Positions 43,014-57,024 of a stretch of 64,000 nucleotides of DNA are shown here, in pieces. The position numbers and the translations under genes were made by a program. This DNA is from Allacma fusca (Eukaryota > Arthropoda > Collembola > Symphypleona > Sminthuridae): contig OX359246.1 of the NCBI GenBank assembly GCA_947179485.1, positions 29,264,001 through 29,328,000 on the forward strand. Direction: 5' to 3'. The notes beneath the pieces are model-generated. The model searched no databases. It was not told the origin of the DNA and worked only from the letters and a program-made list of their open reading frames with translations. Position 1 is the stretch's first letter; every line of letters begins with the position of its first letter.

Positions 43014-44399
43014 TGCTTACACTTAATACAAATAATATCTTTAACTGATCATGAATTTGCACTGCTAGATCTTCAAACAATCCAATTCTGTAAAACCAAA
43101 ACACTCAGTACATGCCCACAATCGGATTTAAGAGTATTCGTGCGGAAACTTCTATTTTCAATAGCCTTAACAGTTTAATCACACCGAAATTTCAAATGAA
43201 ACATTAGAAAGAACATTGTCACCCTTCTTACTTATATATACCTGTTGAAATCGCACAAAATGTGTGCAATATCAACTTAGACATGGGAAGATAAGGATAA
43301 AATTCGTATTTAACATCGGGGCAAGTGTTTTCAGCGGTTGATTTTCATAGCGGGTACATAGATAAATGTTATAAACAGGAAAGCAAACCTAACTGTGTAT
43401 AAGAATGTGTACGGGTTCAATGACGTTTGCCCAACAAGACGAAATGATTTTGTTAGTTGTAGCGTGTACGATAAAACACTAAATAAATGTATTAGTTACA
43501 AGTGCCTTTATCTAATTATGAAGCAAATAAACCAGCTTAGTTGCTTACAACTACCTCATACTCACTGATTGAAGTGTTTGAACACAAATATGACAGATTC
43601 ACTTGATATCACCCGAACTAGAGTGTCTACGTATTCAACACTGTGTAAAATCCTACTTCTTACGGTAATTAACATAGTAGGAGTGCAGAATAATAATAAC
43701 ATTTATCGCCTGTGACCATGCTTTGCAATTATCTTAAAATACATTATGCCAATCACTATGAAGTTCAATATTGCTATTTTGTCCAATCCAGGCTTCTACT
43801 GTAAGATGTATTGATTATGAATGACCACGTTTTGAGACAAACCAACGTTTACCCGGAAGGTTAATTCATTCTCTTTGAAGGGAATCTATAATATTTAGAT
43901 GGCACTGTATGAGGTAAAAACTAATTGATAAACGGAACTCCTAATGATTCCTCATCAATGTCTTTCGTAATTCGCCACGTTATAGCACAGTTAAGTTACC
44001 ATAATTAAGCAATATTGTCATGGCATGTTCATGAATTTACATATACATTACACTCTTCGCAGGAACGATTACCTTAGAAAAACATCTCCCTTCATATTTT
44101 CGTACCTGATCACAAATGCATGTGACTGACGCTCTTGATGCCAGCATATTAAAGAAACGTTCGGAAGGAATTTCTAATAGGGGAGTGCACTGTATCAACC
44201 AAAACTACACATATATGAGATAAGGGATCATGATGTACAGCCCGGTACTAAAGTATTAAAAATAGCTTACAATGGTTACTGACTACCATCGTGAGCTTAC
44301 ACGTAGACTGTGCAAGTTGCGACGTCGTTCTCTATCAAAATTCCTTATGCTGCGGCCACTGACTCTTGGTCCTCTCGCATGACAATTCTTGATTAGACT

Positions 44400-45246
44400 G
44401 TTATCTAATCCATGACTTACGCTGCGGAAATCTGGGCAATAAACCTTCCTTTGCATGTTGAGACAGTTCAAACCCAATTGCTTAAAAGAATGCTTTGACT
44501 ACCTAACAGAACTCTTTGCATGTACTCGGAACCGAAAGGGGTAGACATCAAAATTGTAAATGAAAGACTCAAATTTCCGGGTTCTAGCTGCCCTCTGTTC
44601 AGCAAAAACAACTCCTGGCCAATGTTTATTCGAGACCTGCTCTAGCAGCACGGCTCCCCAAATCTCTGGGACGTTCAGTCAGGTGAGTACCCAGAGGAGT
44701 TTTTCCTGCAGTTATGGCCACTATGTTGGATTGCTTAACAGAGGAGAATCTGAGGCGTGTTGAGTTTTCAAATCCATACCTGAGTACAAAACAATCAAAT
44801 GCCATTTCTCTACATCCAATTACTTAAGCCATTACATACCCTTTCAATACAATAGATTGAATGCAAATGAAAGAATCCGCTTTATCTCTCTGTATACCAA
44901 AAGAAACGCATACCGTTTATCAAACCCTGGATTATGTGACTTCTGTAACGTAAGCGAAAAGCATGACCAATTTTACGCAGCAGTAAGATGCCCTTTATAT
45001 GTTACTCCAACACAACAAATAATTTGTAATTATGGTTGTAATAGTATTAATTTCTCCGTAAGGTTACCCAGCATAAACCATTTTTCCGTGGAAAGTTTTC
45101 CATTGGGGTTAAAGACTGATAAGGGTATAATATACAATGTAGAGATAGCGAGAATGGATAAACTATTTGTGACCAAGCAGGCATACAATCATCATATGAT
45201 AACGATAATAATAAAATTATTAATACACTTTATTGCACTGCACTAG
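44400..45246 (+). mobile_element. Non-LTR retrotransposon 3' fragment inside the tandem unit
   Basis: Plus-strand translation gives TYAAEIWAINLPLHVETVQT and LLKRML, the post-RT region of LINE ORF2 proteins (Y-AEIW followed by VE-VQ and KR-L). Further on is CDFCNVSEKHDQFYAAVRCP followed by LY, the C-x2-C...H...CP zinc-knuckle-like block that closes many LINE proteins. Stops and shifts occur between these blocks, so this is a decayed fragment. It was amplified with the unit and recurs in units B-D at +3706-bp spacing. Confidence 0.7.
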
Positions 45247-45338
45247 TTAAAATTGAGTGTAAGTAAAGGATAAAAGCTTTACTAATGAGTGCATGTTTTG
45301 CGCAGACTGGTGTAGCGGCTAATCGGGTGTGAACGAGA

Positions 45339-45704
45339 GTGTGGCCATTTAACTTGCGGTTTCAATTGTTTAGATTGAGTGCTAATCATGTACCACTTCG
45401 TTCTAGTGCTATGAATCACCACTTGTCACAGTTGAGAGCGGCGGCGGATACGAATGAGGAGAATGAGAGGCGAGACGCTACGATGACCTTTGAAGGATTT
45501 ACTGAACAGGAATTTGAGGACAAAATCGAAAAGGTGACAAATTATGTACCAAGAAAACGGATACAGGAACCTCAACAAAGTTCTTCGAAGTATGTACCAA
45601 TTCATACGCAACAAAAACATTTAGAGGAAAGGAGTTTATCGGACCCGTGGTCCGAAATACTACACATAATGACCTGTGAGGAGTTCTGTTTATTTATAAT
45701 GTGA
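45339..45704 (+). CDS. 121-codon frame of unknown function, repeated in every array unit
   Basis: Open in all four units (45339-45704, 49045-49410, 52750-53115, 56456-56821) and partly in the dispersed copy at 16556. The product is hydrophilic (ENERRDATMTFEGFTEQEFE, KIEKVTNY-PRKRIQEPQQSS) and ends CEEFCLFIM. I recognise no domain. The units are too similar for conservation to count as evidence of selection; unit D has two replacement changes (G to E and D to G). A good GTAAG-free, contiguous frame and amplification with the unit are the only support. It could equally be an exon whose partner lies in the next frame (76 codons, starting 4 bases before its stop). Confidence 0.3.
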   Translation: MWPFNLRFQLFRLSANHVPLRSSAMNHHLSQLRAAADTNEENERRDATMTFEGFTEQEFEDKIEKVTNYVPRKRIQEPQQSSSKYVPIHTQQKHLEERSLSDPWSEILHIMTCEEFCLFIM

Positions 45705-46458
45705 AACAGCTATCAGAAGTGGCAAATCATCCTGACGTTATGGTAACCAAGAGGAGACGTGAGAATAATGAACAACTGTTGATGCATAAGAATGAACATG
45801 AATGTATTAAAGAATATCACGTATTCAATGAGGAATCTGATCTGCATGCAAGAGTTTTCGATTCAGATGTCTATGCAACACGATTGATTTGGTGGACCAG
45901 TGCGGCTCTCAAATTGATTTTCCTGTTTTAGCCGCGTTTCGGTATGACTAAGTAATTATTTCCCTTTTTTGGGGGAAATGTGCCAAGAATAGAACTTTAA
46001 CTATTACCCCAGTTACTAACACTAATGATTTTGTTGACATAACTGTTATTAAACTTGTTATTGCTGTTATTATTATTGTTGTTGTTAATCGTGAAGCTAT
46101 TGGTAAATTAATGCTAGTCCCAGTAGATCGATCGGCTACCACTGGGTAGGGGCCGAGCCTGAATGTTGGAAGCCAATCTTGCTCTGCAGTCCAAGGCACT
46201 TGTATTACAGTAAAAGTAGCAGCGTGGGGTGTAAAACCAGAATATTATTATAAATTGTTGGTGTTCATGATAAAAGTATATAAGACAAATAAAAGAGTTT
46301 ATTTGCAGTTAAGATTGTGCATTAACCCTTAAATCGGTCATTACAGAACATAGTAGAGATAAATGCCACGGACTTGGTGAAGACCCATCCTAATGCAGTG
46401 GTAACGAGTTATGTTTTTGAGTACTGTAAAGTGTTGTGAGGGCGCACAAGGTCGAAAT

Positions 46459-46797
46459 TTATGCTATTGCACACCGCAGATACCAATCATAATTCACATG
46501 TTCTGCATATGCTAATGCACATTTGATATGGTCTTGATCTATATTAAAAAACATGGTATGAAGCACTAATTTACTAAAAATATTCCTGTGGTAATGGACA
46601 ATATTGATCGTTGAAATTGTGCTAAAATAATGGTATAAACGTGAACACAAAATTAATGCATAGAAATCATACGCCTCTACATACGTATTTCCGATTTCTA
46701 TGTTACATGGTGTACATCTACGGCATAAAGTACAATCATTAAATGAAACTATGCGTAGCTCGTTGTCATCCGCCTGACGAATTGGACTCACATTCAC
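46459..46797 (-). CDS. 112-codon minus-strand frame, cysteine cluster, repeated in units A-C
   Basis: Identical frames occur at 46459-46797, 50165-50503 and 53870-54208. The N-terminal third has a cysteine cluster (NDCTLCRRCTPCN) and the rest is rich in Tyr, His and Ile. Family unknown. It begins about 70 bp downstream (on the minus strand) of the region that resembles the 5' flank of the PH-domain gene, so it may share a promoter type with it. No independent evidence of coding. Confidence 0.25.
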   Translation of the reverse strand: MNVSPIRQADDNELRIVSFNDCTLCRRCTPCNIEIGNTYVEAYDFYALILCSRLYHYFSTISTINIVHYHRNIFSKLVLHTMFFNIDQDHIKCALAYAEHVNYDWYLRCAIA

Positions 46798-46864
46798 ATT
46801 ATGATTGATGCCAACACCAATTCAATTCGACTTCAGGAGAGCGTTCATGAATGACATTCTATTT

Positions 46865-49800
46865 AAACCAGCCTTCACTATTTTATCACACCGAAGTTTC
46901 AAATGTCACACCGGAAACTAAATTGAAATCCTTCTTACTTATACATACCTATTGTAGCCGCACTAAATGAGCGAAATATCACCTAGAGATAGAGAGATAA
47001 TAATAGAATTCGTATTTAACGTTGGGGCAAGTGTTTTCAACGGTTGATTTTCATAGCGGGTACATATATAAATGTTATAAACAGGAAAGCAAACCTAACT
47101 GTATATAAGAATGTGTACGGGTTCAATGACGTTTGCCCAACAAGACAAAATGATTTTGTTAGTTGTAGCGTGTACGAAATAACACTAAATATATGTATTA
47201 GTCTCAAGTGCCTTTATCTATTTATGAAGCAAATAAACCAGCTTAGTTGCTTACGACTACCTCATACTCACTGATTGAAGATTTTGAACACAAATATGAC
47301 AGATTCACTTGATATCACCCGAACTAGAGTGTCTACGTATTCAACACTGTGTAAAATCCTACTTCTTACGGTAATTAACATAGTAGGAGTGCAGAATAAT
47401 AATAACATTTATCGCCTGTGACCATGCTTTGCAATTATCTTAAAATACATTATGCCAATCACTATGAAGTTCAATATTGCTATTTTGTCCAATCCAGGCT
47501 TCTACTGTAAGATGTATTGATTATGAATGACCACGTTTTGAGACAAACCAACGTTTACCCGGAAGGTTAATTCATTCTCTTTGAAGGGAATCTATAATAT
47601 TTAGATGGCACTGTATGAGGTAAAAACTAATTGATAAACGGAACTCCTAATGATTCCTCATCAATGTCTTTCGTAATTCGCCACGTTATAGCACAGTTAA
47701 GTTACCATAATTAAGCAATATTGTCATGGCATGTTCATGAATTTACATATACATTACACTCTTCGCAGGAACGATTACCTTAGAAAAACATCTCCCTTCA
47801 TATTTTCGTACCTGATCACAAATGCATGTGACTGACGCTCTTGATGCCAGCATATTAAAGAAACGTTCGGAAGGAATTTCTAATAGGGGAGTGCACTGTA
47901 TCAACCAAAACTACACATATATGAGATAAGGGATCATGATGTACAGCCCGGTACTAAAGTATTAAAAATAGCTTACAATGGTTACTGACTACCATCGTGA
48001 GCTTACACGTAGACTGTGCAAGTTGCGACGTCGTTCTCTATCAAAATTCCTTATGCTGCGGCCACTGACTCTTGGTCCTCTCGCATGACAATTCTTGATT
48101 AGACTGTTATCTAATCCATGACTTACGCTGCGGAAATCTGGGCAATAAACCTTCCTTTGCATGTTGAGACAGTTCAAACCCAATTGCTTAAAAGAATGCT
48201 TTGACTACCTAACAGAACTCTTTGCATGTACTCGGAACCGAAAGGGGTAGACATCAAAATTGTAAATGAAAGACTCAAATTTCCGGGTTCTAGCTGCCCT
48301 CTGTTCAGCAAAAACAACTCCTGGCCAATGTTTATTCGAGACCTGCTCTAGCAGCACGGCTCCCCAAATCTCTGGGACGTTCAGTCAGGTGAGTACCCAG
48401 AGGAGTTTTTCCTGCAGTTATGGCCACTATGTTGGATTGCTTAACAGAGGAGAATCTGAGGCGTGTTGAGTTTTCAAATCCATACCTGAGTACAAAACAA
48501 TCAAATGCCATTTCTCTACATCCAATTACTTAAGCCATTACATACCCTTTCAATACAATAGATTGAATGCAAATGAAAGAATCCGCTTTATCTCTCTGTA
48601 TACCAAAAGAAACGCATACCGTTTATCAAACCCTGGATAATGTGACTTCTGTAACGTAAGCGAAAAGCATGACCAATTTCACGCAGCAGTAAGATGCCCT
48701 TTATATGTTACTCCAACACAACAAATAATTTGTAATTATGGTTGTAATAGTATAAATTTCTCCGTAAGGTTACCCAGCATAAACCATTTTTCCGTGGAAA
48801 GTTTTCCGTTGGGGTTAATGACTGATAAGGGTATAATATACAATGTAGAGATAGCGAGAATGGATAAACTATTTGTGACCAAGCAGGCATACAATCATCA
48901 TATGATAACGATAATAATAAAATTATTAATACACTTTATTGCACTGCACTAGTTAAAATCGAGTGTAAGTAAAGGATAAAAGCTTTACTAATGAGTGCAT
49001 GTTTTGCGCAGACTGGTGTAGCGGCTAATCGGGTGTGAACGAGAGTGTGGCCATTTAACTTGCGGTTTCAATTGTTTAGATTGAGTGCTAATCATGTACC
49101 ACTTCGTTCTAGTGCTATGAATCACCACTTGTCACAGTTGAGAGCGGCGGCGGATACGAATGAGGAGAATGAGAGGCGAGACGCTACGATGACCTTTGAA
49201 GGATTTACTGAACAGGAATTTGAGGACAAAATCGAAAAGGTGACAAATTATATACCAAGAAAACGGATACAGGAACCTCAACAAAGTTCTTCGAAGTATG
49301 TACCAATTCATACGCAACAAAAACATTTAGAGGAAAGGAGTTTATCGGACCCGTGGTCCGAAATACTACACATAATGACCTGTGAGGAGTTCTGTTTATT
49401 TATAATGTGAAACAGCTATCAGAAGTGGTAAATCATCCTGACGTTATGGTAACCAAGAGGAGACGTGAGAATAATGAACAACTGTTGATGCATAAGAATG
49501 AACATGAATGTATTAAAGAATATCACGTATTCAATGAGGAATCTGATCTGCATGCAAGAGTTTTCGATTCAGATGTCTATGCAACACGATTGATTTGGTG
49601 GACCAGTGCGGCTCTCAAATTGATTTTCCTGTTTTAGCCGCGTTTCGGTATGACTAAGTAATTATTTCCCTCTTTTGGGGGAAATGTGCAAAGAATAGAA
49701 CTTTAACTATTACCCCAGTTACTAACACTAATGATTTTGTTGACATAACTGTTATTAAACTTGTTATTGCTGTTATTATTATTGTTGTTGTTAATCGTGA

Positions 49801-50570
49801 AGCTATTGGTAAATTAATGCTAGTCCCAGTAGATCGATCGGCTACCACTGGGTAGGGGCCGAGCCTGAATGTTGGAAGCCAATCTTGCTCTGCAGTCCAA
49901 GGCACTTGTATTACAGTAAAAGTAGCAGCGTGGGGTGTAAAACCAGAATATTATTATAAATTGTTGGTGTTCATGATAAAAGTATATAAGACAAATAAAA
50001 GAGTTTATTTGCAGTTAAGATTGTGCATTAACCCTTAAATCGGTCATTACAGAACATAGTAGAGATAAATGCCACGGACTTGGTGAAGACCCATCCTAAT
50101 GCAGTGGTAACGAGTTATGTTTTTGAGTACTGTAAAGTGTTGTGCGGGCGCACAAGGTCGAAATTTATGCTATTGCACACCGCAGATACCAATCATAATT
50201 CACATGTTCTGCATATGCTAATGCACATTTGATATGGTCTTGATCTATATTAAAAAACATGGTATGAAGCACTAATTTACTAAAAATATTCCTGTGGTAA
50301 TGGACAATATTGATCGTTGAAATTGTGCTAAAATAATGGTATAAACGTGAACACAAAATTAATGCATAGAAATCATACGCCTCTACATACGTATTTCCGA
50401 TTTCTATGTTACATGGTGTACATCTACGGCATAAAGTACAATCATTAAATGAAACTATGCGTAGCTCGTTGTCATCCGCCTGACGAATTGGACTCACATT
50501 CACATTATGATTGATGCCAACACCAATTCAATTCGACTTCAGGAGAGCGTTCATGAATGACATTCTATTT
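46865..50570. repeat. 3.7-kb tandem unit B
   Basis: 3706 bp, head to tail after unit A and almost identical to it beyond the first few hundred bases. Variants shared with C or D but not A include ggtaaatcat, ccctcttttgggg and tgcgggcgc. It carries the same set of fragments and frames. Confidence 0.95.
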
Positions 50571-53500
50571 AAACCAGCCTTCACTATTTTATCACACCGA
50601 AGTTTCAAATGTCACACCGGAAACTAAATTGAAATCCTTCTTACTTATACATACCTATTGTAGCCGCACTAAATGAGCGAAATATCACCTAGAGATAGAG
50701 AGATAATAATAGAATTCGTATTTAACGTTGGGGCAAGTGTTTTCAACGGTTGATTTTCATAGCGGGTACATATATAAATGTTATAAACAGGAAAGAAAAC
50801 CTAACTGTATATAAGAATGTGTACGGGTTCAATGACGTTTGCCCAACAAGACAAAATGATTTTGTTAGTTGTAGCGTGTACGAAATAACACTAAATATAT
50901 GTATTAGTCTCAAGTGCCTTTATCTATTTATGAAGCAAATAAACCAGCTTAGTTGCTTACGACTACCTCATACTCACTGATTGAAGATTTTGAACACAAA
51001 TATGACAGATTCACTTGATATCACCCGAACTAGAGTGTCTACGTATTCAACACTGTGTAAAATCCTACTTCTTACGGTAATTAACATAGTAGGAGTGCAG
51101 AATAATAATAACATTTATCGCCTGTGACCATGCTTTGCAATTATCTTAAAATACATTATGCCAATCACTATGAAGTTCAATATTGCTATTTTGTCCAATC
51201 CAGGCTTCTACTGTAAGATGTATTGATTATGAAAGACCACGTTTTGAGACAAACCAACGTTTACCCGGAAGGTTAATTCATTCTCTTTGAAGGGAATCTA
51301 TAATATTTAGATGGCACTGTATGAGGTAAAAACTAATTGATAAACGGAACTCCTAATGATTCCTCATCAATGTCTTTCGTAATTCGCCACGTTATAGCAC
51401 AGTTAAGTTACCATAATTAAGCAATATTGTCATGGCATGTTCATGAATTTACATATACATTACACTCTTCGCAGGAACGATTACCTTAGAAAAACATCTC
51501 CCTTCATATTTTCGTACCTGATCACAAATGCATGTGACTGACGCTCTTGATGCCAGCATATTAAAGAAACGTTCGGAAGGAATTTCTAATAGGGGAGTGC
51601 ACTGTATCAACCAAAACTACACATATATGAGATAAGGGATCATGATGTACAGCCCGGTACTAAAGTATTAAAAATAGCTTACAATGGTTACTGACTACCA
51701 TCGTGAGCTTACACGTAGACTGTGCAAGTTGCGACGTCGTTCTCTATCAAAATTCCTTATGCTGCGGCCACTGACTCTTGGTCCTCTCGCATGACAATTC
51801 TTGATTAGACTGTTATCTAATCCATGACTTACGCTGCGGAAATCTGGGCAATAAACCTTCCTTTGCATGTTGAGACAGTTCAAACCCAATTGCTTAAAAG
51901 AATGCTTTGACTACCTAACAGAACTCTTTGCATGTACTCGGAACCGAAAGGGGTAGACATCAAAATTGTAAATGAAAGACTCAAATTTCCGGGTTCTAGC
52001 TGCCCTCTGTTCAGCAAAAACAACTCCTGGCCAATGTTTATTCGAGACCTGCTCTAGCAGCACGGCTCCCCAAATCTCTGGGACGTTCAGTCAGGTGAGT
52101 ACCCAGAGGAGTTTTTCCTGCAGTTATGGCCACTATGTTGGATTGCTTAACAGAGGAGAATCTGAGGCGTGTTGAGTTTTCAAATCCATACCTGAGTACA
52201 AAACAATCAAATGCCATTTCTCTACATCCAATTACTTAAGCCATTACATACCCTTTCAATACAATAGATTGAATGCAAATGAAAGAATCCGCTTTATCTC
52301 TCTGTATACCAAAAGAAACGCATACCGTTTATCAAACCCTGGATAATGTGACTTCTGTAACGTAAGCGAAAAGCATGACCAATTTCACGCAGCAGTAAGA
52401 TGCCCTTTATATGTTACTCCAACACAACAAATAATTTGTAATTATGGTTGTAATAGTTAAATTTCTCCGTAAGGTTACCCAGCATAAACCATTTTTCCGT
52501 GGAAAGTTTTCCGTTGGGGTTAATGACTGATAAGGGTATAATATACAATGTAGAGATAGCGAGAATGGATAAACTATTTGTGACCAAGCAGGCATACAAT
52601 CATCATATGATAACGATAATAATAAAATTATTAATACACTTTATTGCACTGCACTAGTTAAAATTGAGTGTAAGTAAAGGATAAAAGCTTTACTAATGAG
52701 TGCATGTTTTGCGCAGACTGGTGTAGCGGCTAATCGGGTGTGAACGAGAGTGTGGCCATTTAACTTGCGGTTTCAATTGTTTAGATTGAGTGCTAATCAT
52801 GTACCACTTCGTTCTAGTGCTATGAATCACCACTTGTCACAGTTGAGAGCGGCGGCGGATACGAATGAGGAGAATGAGAGGCGAGACGCTACGATGACCT
52901 TTGAAGGATTTACTGAACAGGAATTTGAGGACAAAATCGAAAAGGTGACAAATTATGTACCAAGAAAACGGATACAGGAACCTCAACAAAGTTCTTCGAA
53001 GTATGTACCAATTCATACGCAACAAAAACATTTAGAGGAAAGGAGTTTATCGGACCCGTGGTCCGAAATACTACACATAATGACCTGTGAGGAGTTCTGT
53101 TTATTTATAATGTGAAACAGCTATCAGAAGTGGTAAATCATCCTGACGTTATGGTAACCAAGAGGAGACGTGAGAATAATGAACAACTGTTGATGCATAA
53201 GAATGAACATGAATGTATTAAAGAATATCACGTATTCAATGAGGAATCTGATCTGCATGCAAGAGTTTTCGATTCAGATGTCTATGCAACACGATTGATT
53301 TGGTGGACCAGTGCGGCTCTCAAATTGATTTTCCTGTTTTAGCCGCGTTTCGGTATGACTAAGTAATTATTTCCCTCTTTTGGGGGAAATGTGCAAAGAA
53401 TAGAACTTTAACTATTACCCCAGTTACTAACACTAATGATTTTGTTGACATAACTGTTATTAAACTTGTTATTGCTGTTATTATTATTGTTGTTGTTAAT

Positions 53501-54275
53501 CGTGAAGCTATTGGTAAATTAATGCTAGTCCCAGTAGATCGATCGGCTACCACTGGGTAGGGGCCGAGCCTGAATGTTGGAAGCCAATCTTGCTCTGCAG
53601 TCCAAGGCACTTGTATTACAGTAAAAGTAGCAGCGTGGGGTGTAAAACCAGAATATTATTATAAATTGTTGGTGTTCATGATAAAAGTATATAAGACAAA
53701 TAAAAGAGTTTATTTGCAGTTAAGATTGTGCATTAACCCTTAAATCGGTCATTACAGAACATAGTAGAGATAAATGCCACGGACTTGGTGAAGACCCATC
53801 CTAATGCAGTGGTAACGAGTTATGTTTTTGAGTACTGTAAAGTGTTGTGCGGGCGCACAAGGTCGAAATTTATGCTATTGCACACCGCAGATACCAATCA
53901 TAATTCACATGTTCTGCATATGCTAATGCACATTTGATATGGTCTTGATCTATATTAAAAAACATGGTATGAAGCACTAATTTACTAAAAATATTCCTGT
54001 GGTAATGGACAATATTGATCGTTGAAATTGTGCTAAAATAATGGTATAAACGTGAACACAAAATTAATGCATAGAAATCATACGCCTCTACATACGTATT
54101 TCCGATTTCTATGTTACATGGTGTACATCTACGGCATAAAGTACAATCATTAAATGAAACTATGCGTAGCTCGTTGTCATCCGCCTGACGAATTGGACTC
54201 ACATTCACATTATGATTGATGCCAACACCAATTCAATTCGACTTCAGGAGAGCGTTCATGAATGACATTCTATTT
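50571..54275. repeat. 3.7-kb tandem unit C
   Basis: 3705 bp; one base shorter than unit B because of gtaatagttaaattt where B has gtaatagtataaattt. Otherwise it appears almost identical to B. Confidence 0.95.
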
Positions 54276-56960
54276 AAACCAGCCTTCACTATTTTATCAC
54301 ACCGAAGTTTCAAATGTCACACCGGAAACTAAATTGAAATCCTTCTTACTTATACATACCTATTGTAGCCGCACTAAATGAGCGAAATATCACCTAGAGA
54401 TAGAGAGATAATAATAGAATTCGTATTTAACGTTGGGGCAAGTGTTTTCAACGGTTGATTTTCATAGCGGGTACATATATAAATGTTATAAACAGGAAAG
54501 CAAACCTAACTGTATATAAGAATGTGTACGGGTTCAATGACGTTTGCCCAACAAGACAAAATGATTTTGTTAGTTGTAGCGTGTACGAAATAACACTAAA
54601 TATATGTATTAGTCTCAAGTGCCTTTATCTATTTATGAAGCAAATAAACCAGCTTAGTTGCTTACGACTACCTCATACTCACTGATTGAAGATTTTGAAC
54701 ACAAATATGACAGATTCACTTGATATCACCCGAACTAGAGTGTCTACGTATTCAACACTGTGTAAAATCCTACTTCTTACGGTAATTAACATAGTAGGAG
54801 TGCAGAATAATAATAACATTTATCGCCTGTGACCATGCTTTGCAATTATCTTAAAATACATTATGCCAATCACTATGAAGTTCAATATTGCTATTTTGTC
54901 CAATCCAGGCTTCTACTGTAAGATGTATTGATTATGAATGACCACGTTTTGAGACAAACCAACGTTTACCCGGAAGGTTAATTCATTCTCTTTGAAGGGA
55001 ATCTATAATATTTAGATGGCACTGTATGAGGTAAAAACTAATTGATAAACGGAACTCCTAATGATTCCTCATCAATGTCTTTCGTAATTCGCCACGTTAT
55101 AGCACAGTTAAGTTACCATAATTAAGCAATATTGTCATGGCATGTTCATGAATTTACATATACATTACACTCTTCGCAGGAACGATTACCTTAGAAAAAC
55201 ATCTCCCTTCATATTTTCGTACCTGATCACAAATGCATGTGACTGACGCTCTTGATGCCAGCATATTAAAGAAACGTTCGGAAGGAATTTCTAATAGGGG
55301 AGTGCACTGTATCAACCAAAACTACACATATATGAGATAAGGGATCATGATGTACAGCCCGGTACTAAAGTATTAAAAATAGCTTACAATGGTTACTGAC
55401 TACCATCGTGAGCTTACACGTAGACTGTGCAAGTTGCGACGTCGTTCTCTATCAAAATTCCTTATGCTGCGGCCACTGACTCTTGGTCCTCTCGCATGAC
55501 AATTCTTGATTAGACTGTTATCTAATCCATGACTTACGCTGCGGAAATCTGGGCAATAAACCTTCCTTTGCATGTTGAGACAGTTCAAACCCAATTGCTT
55601 AAAAGAATGCTTTGACTACCTAACAGAACTCTTTGCATGTACTCGGAACCGAAAGGGGTAGACATCAAAATTGTAAATGAAAGACTCAAATTTCCGGGTT
55701 CTAGCTGCCCTCTGTTCAGCAAAAACAACTCCTGGCCAATGTTTATTCGAGACCTGCTCTAGCAGCACGGCTCCCCAAATCTCTGGGACGTTCAGTCAGG
55801 TGAGTACCCAGAGGAGTTTTTCCTGCAGTTATGGCCACTATGTTGGATTGCTTAACAGAGGAGAATCTGAGGCGTGTTGAGTTTTCAAATCCATACCTGA
55901 GTACAAAACAATCAAATGCCATTTCTCTACATCCAATTACTTAAGCCATTACATACCCTTTCAATACAATAGATTGAATGCAAATGAAAGAATCCGCTTT
56001 ATCTCTCTGTATACCAAAAGAAACGCATACCGTTTATCAAACCCTGGATAATGTGACTTCTGTAACGTAAGCGAAAAGCATGACCAATTTCACGCAGCAG
56101 TAAGATGCCCTTTATATGTTACTCCAACACAACAAATAATTTGTAATTATGGTTGTAATAGTATAAATTTCTCCGTAAGGTTACCCAGCATAAACCATTT
56201 TTCCGTGGAAAGTTTTCCGTTGGGGTTAAAGACTGATAAGGGTATAATATACAATGTAGAGATAGCGAGAATGGATAAACTATTTGTGACCAAGCAGGCA
56301 TACAATCATCATATGATAACGATAATAATAAAATTATTAATACACTTTATTGCACTGCACTAGTTAAAATTGAGTGTAAGTAAAGGATAAAAGCTTTACT
56401 AATGAGTGCATGTTTTGCGCAGACTGGTGTAGCGGCTAATCGGGTGTGAACGAGAGTGTGGCCATTTAACTTGCGGTTTCAATTGTTTAGATTGAGTGCT
56501 AATCATGTACCACTTCGTTCTAGTGCTATGAATCACCACTTGTCACAGTTGAGAGCGGCGGCGGATACGAATGAGGAGAATGAGAGGCGAGACGCTACGA
56601 TGACCTTTGAAGAATTTACTGAACAGGAATTTGAGGGCAAAATCGAAAAGGTGACAAATTATATACCAAGAAAACGGATACAGGAACCTCAACAAAGTTC
56701 TTCGAAGTATGTACCAATTCATACGCAACAAAAACATTTAGAGGAAAGGAGTTTATCGGACCCGTGGTCCGAAATACTACACATAATGACCTGTGAGGAG
56801 TTCTGTTTATTTATAATGTGAAACAGCTATCAGAAGTGGTAAATCATCCTGACGTTATGGTAACCAAGAGGAGACGTGAGAATAATGAACAACAGTTGAT
56901 GCATAAGAATGCACATGAATCATCCGGAATCATGAGGAATCTGATCTGCATGCAAGAGTT
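54276..56960. repeat. 3.7-kb tandem unit D, truncated
   Basis: Homology to unit C runs to about 56960 with a small deletion and substitutions near 56910-56935, then ends at catgcaagagtt. The unit has more private changes than B or C, as expected for an array edge. Confidence 0.93.
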
Positions 56961-57024
56961 GTCAGAAGAAGAAATAACCAGGCTTAAAGGTTTATTCATC
57001 ACCCCAGGGCATAATTGTCTATAA

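Larger units (their letters stand above)
43160..46864. repeat. 3.7-kb tandem unit A (first, left-edge unit)
   Basis: First of about 3.7 head-to-tail units with a period of 3705-3706 bp. Bases 43160-43560 are clearly diverged from the other units, whereas the rest appears nearly identical. It carries a LINE 3' fragment (44400-45246), a 121-codon plus-strand frame (45339-45704) followed by a 76-codon frame (45701-45931), and a minus-strand 112-codon frame (46459-46797). Unit A alone keeps the LINE-derived frame open (ggattatgtgac; the others have ggataatgtgac, a stop). Confidence 0.93.

Noticed and set aside
49654..49905. 83-codon minus-strand frame repeated in each unit (also 16.6-17.8 kb copy)
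   Set aside because: It overlaps AT-rich simple repeats (ATT and GTT runs) and has no motif; its recurrence only follows the duplication.
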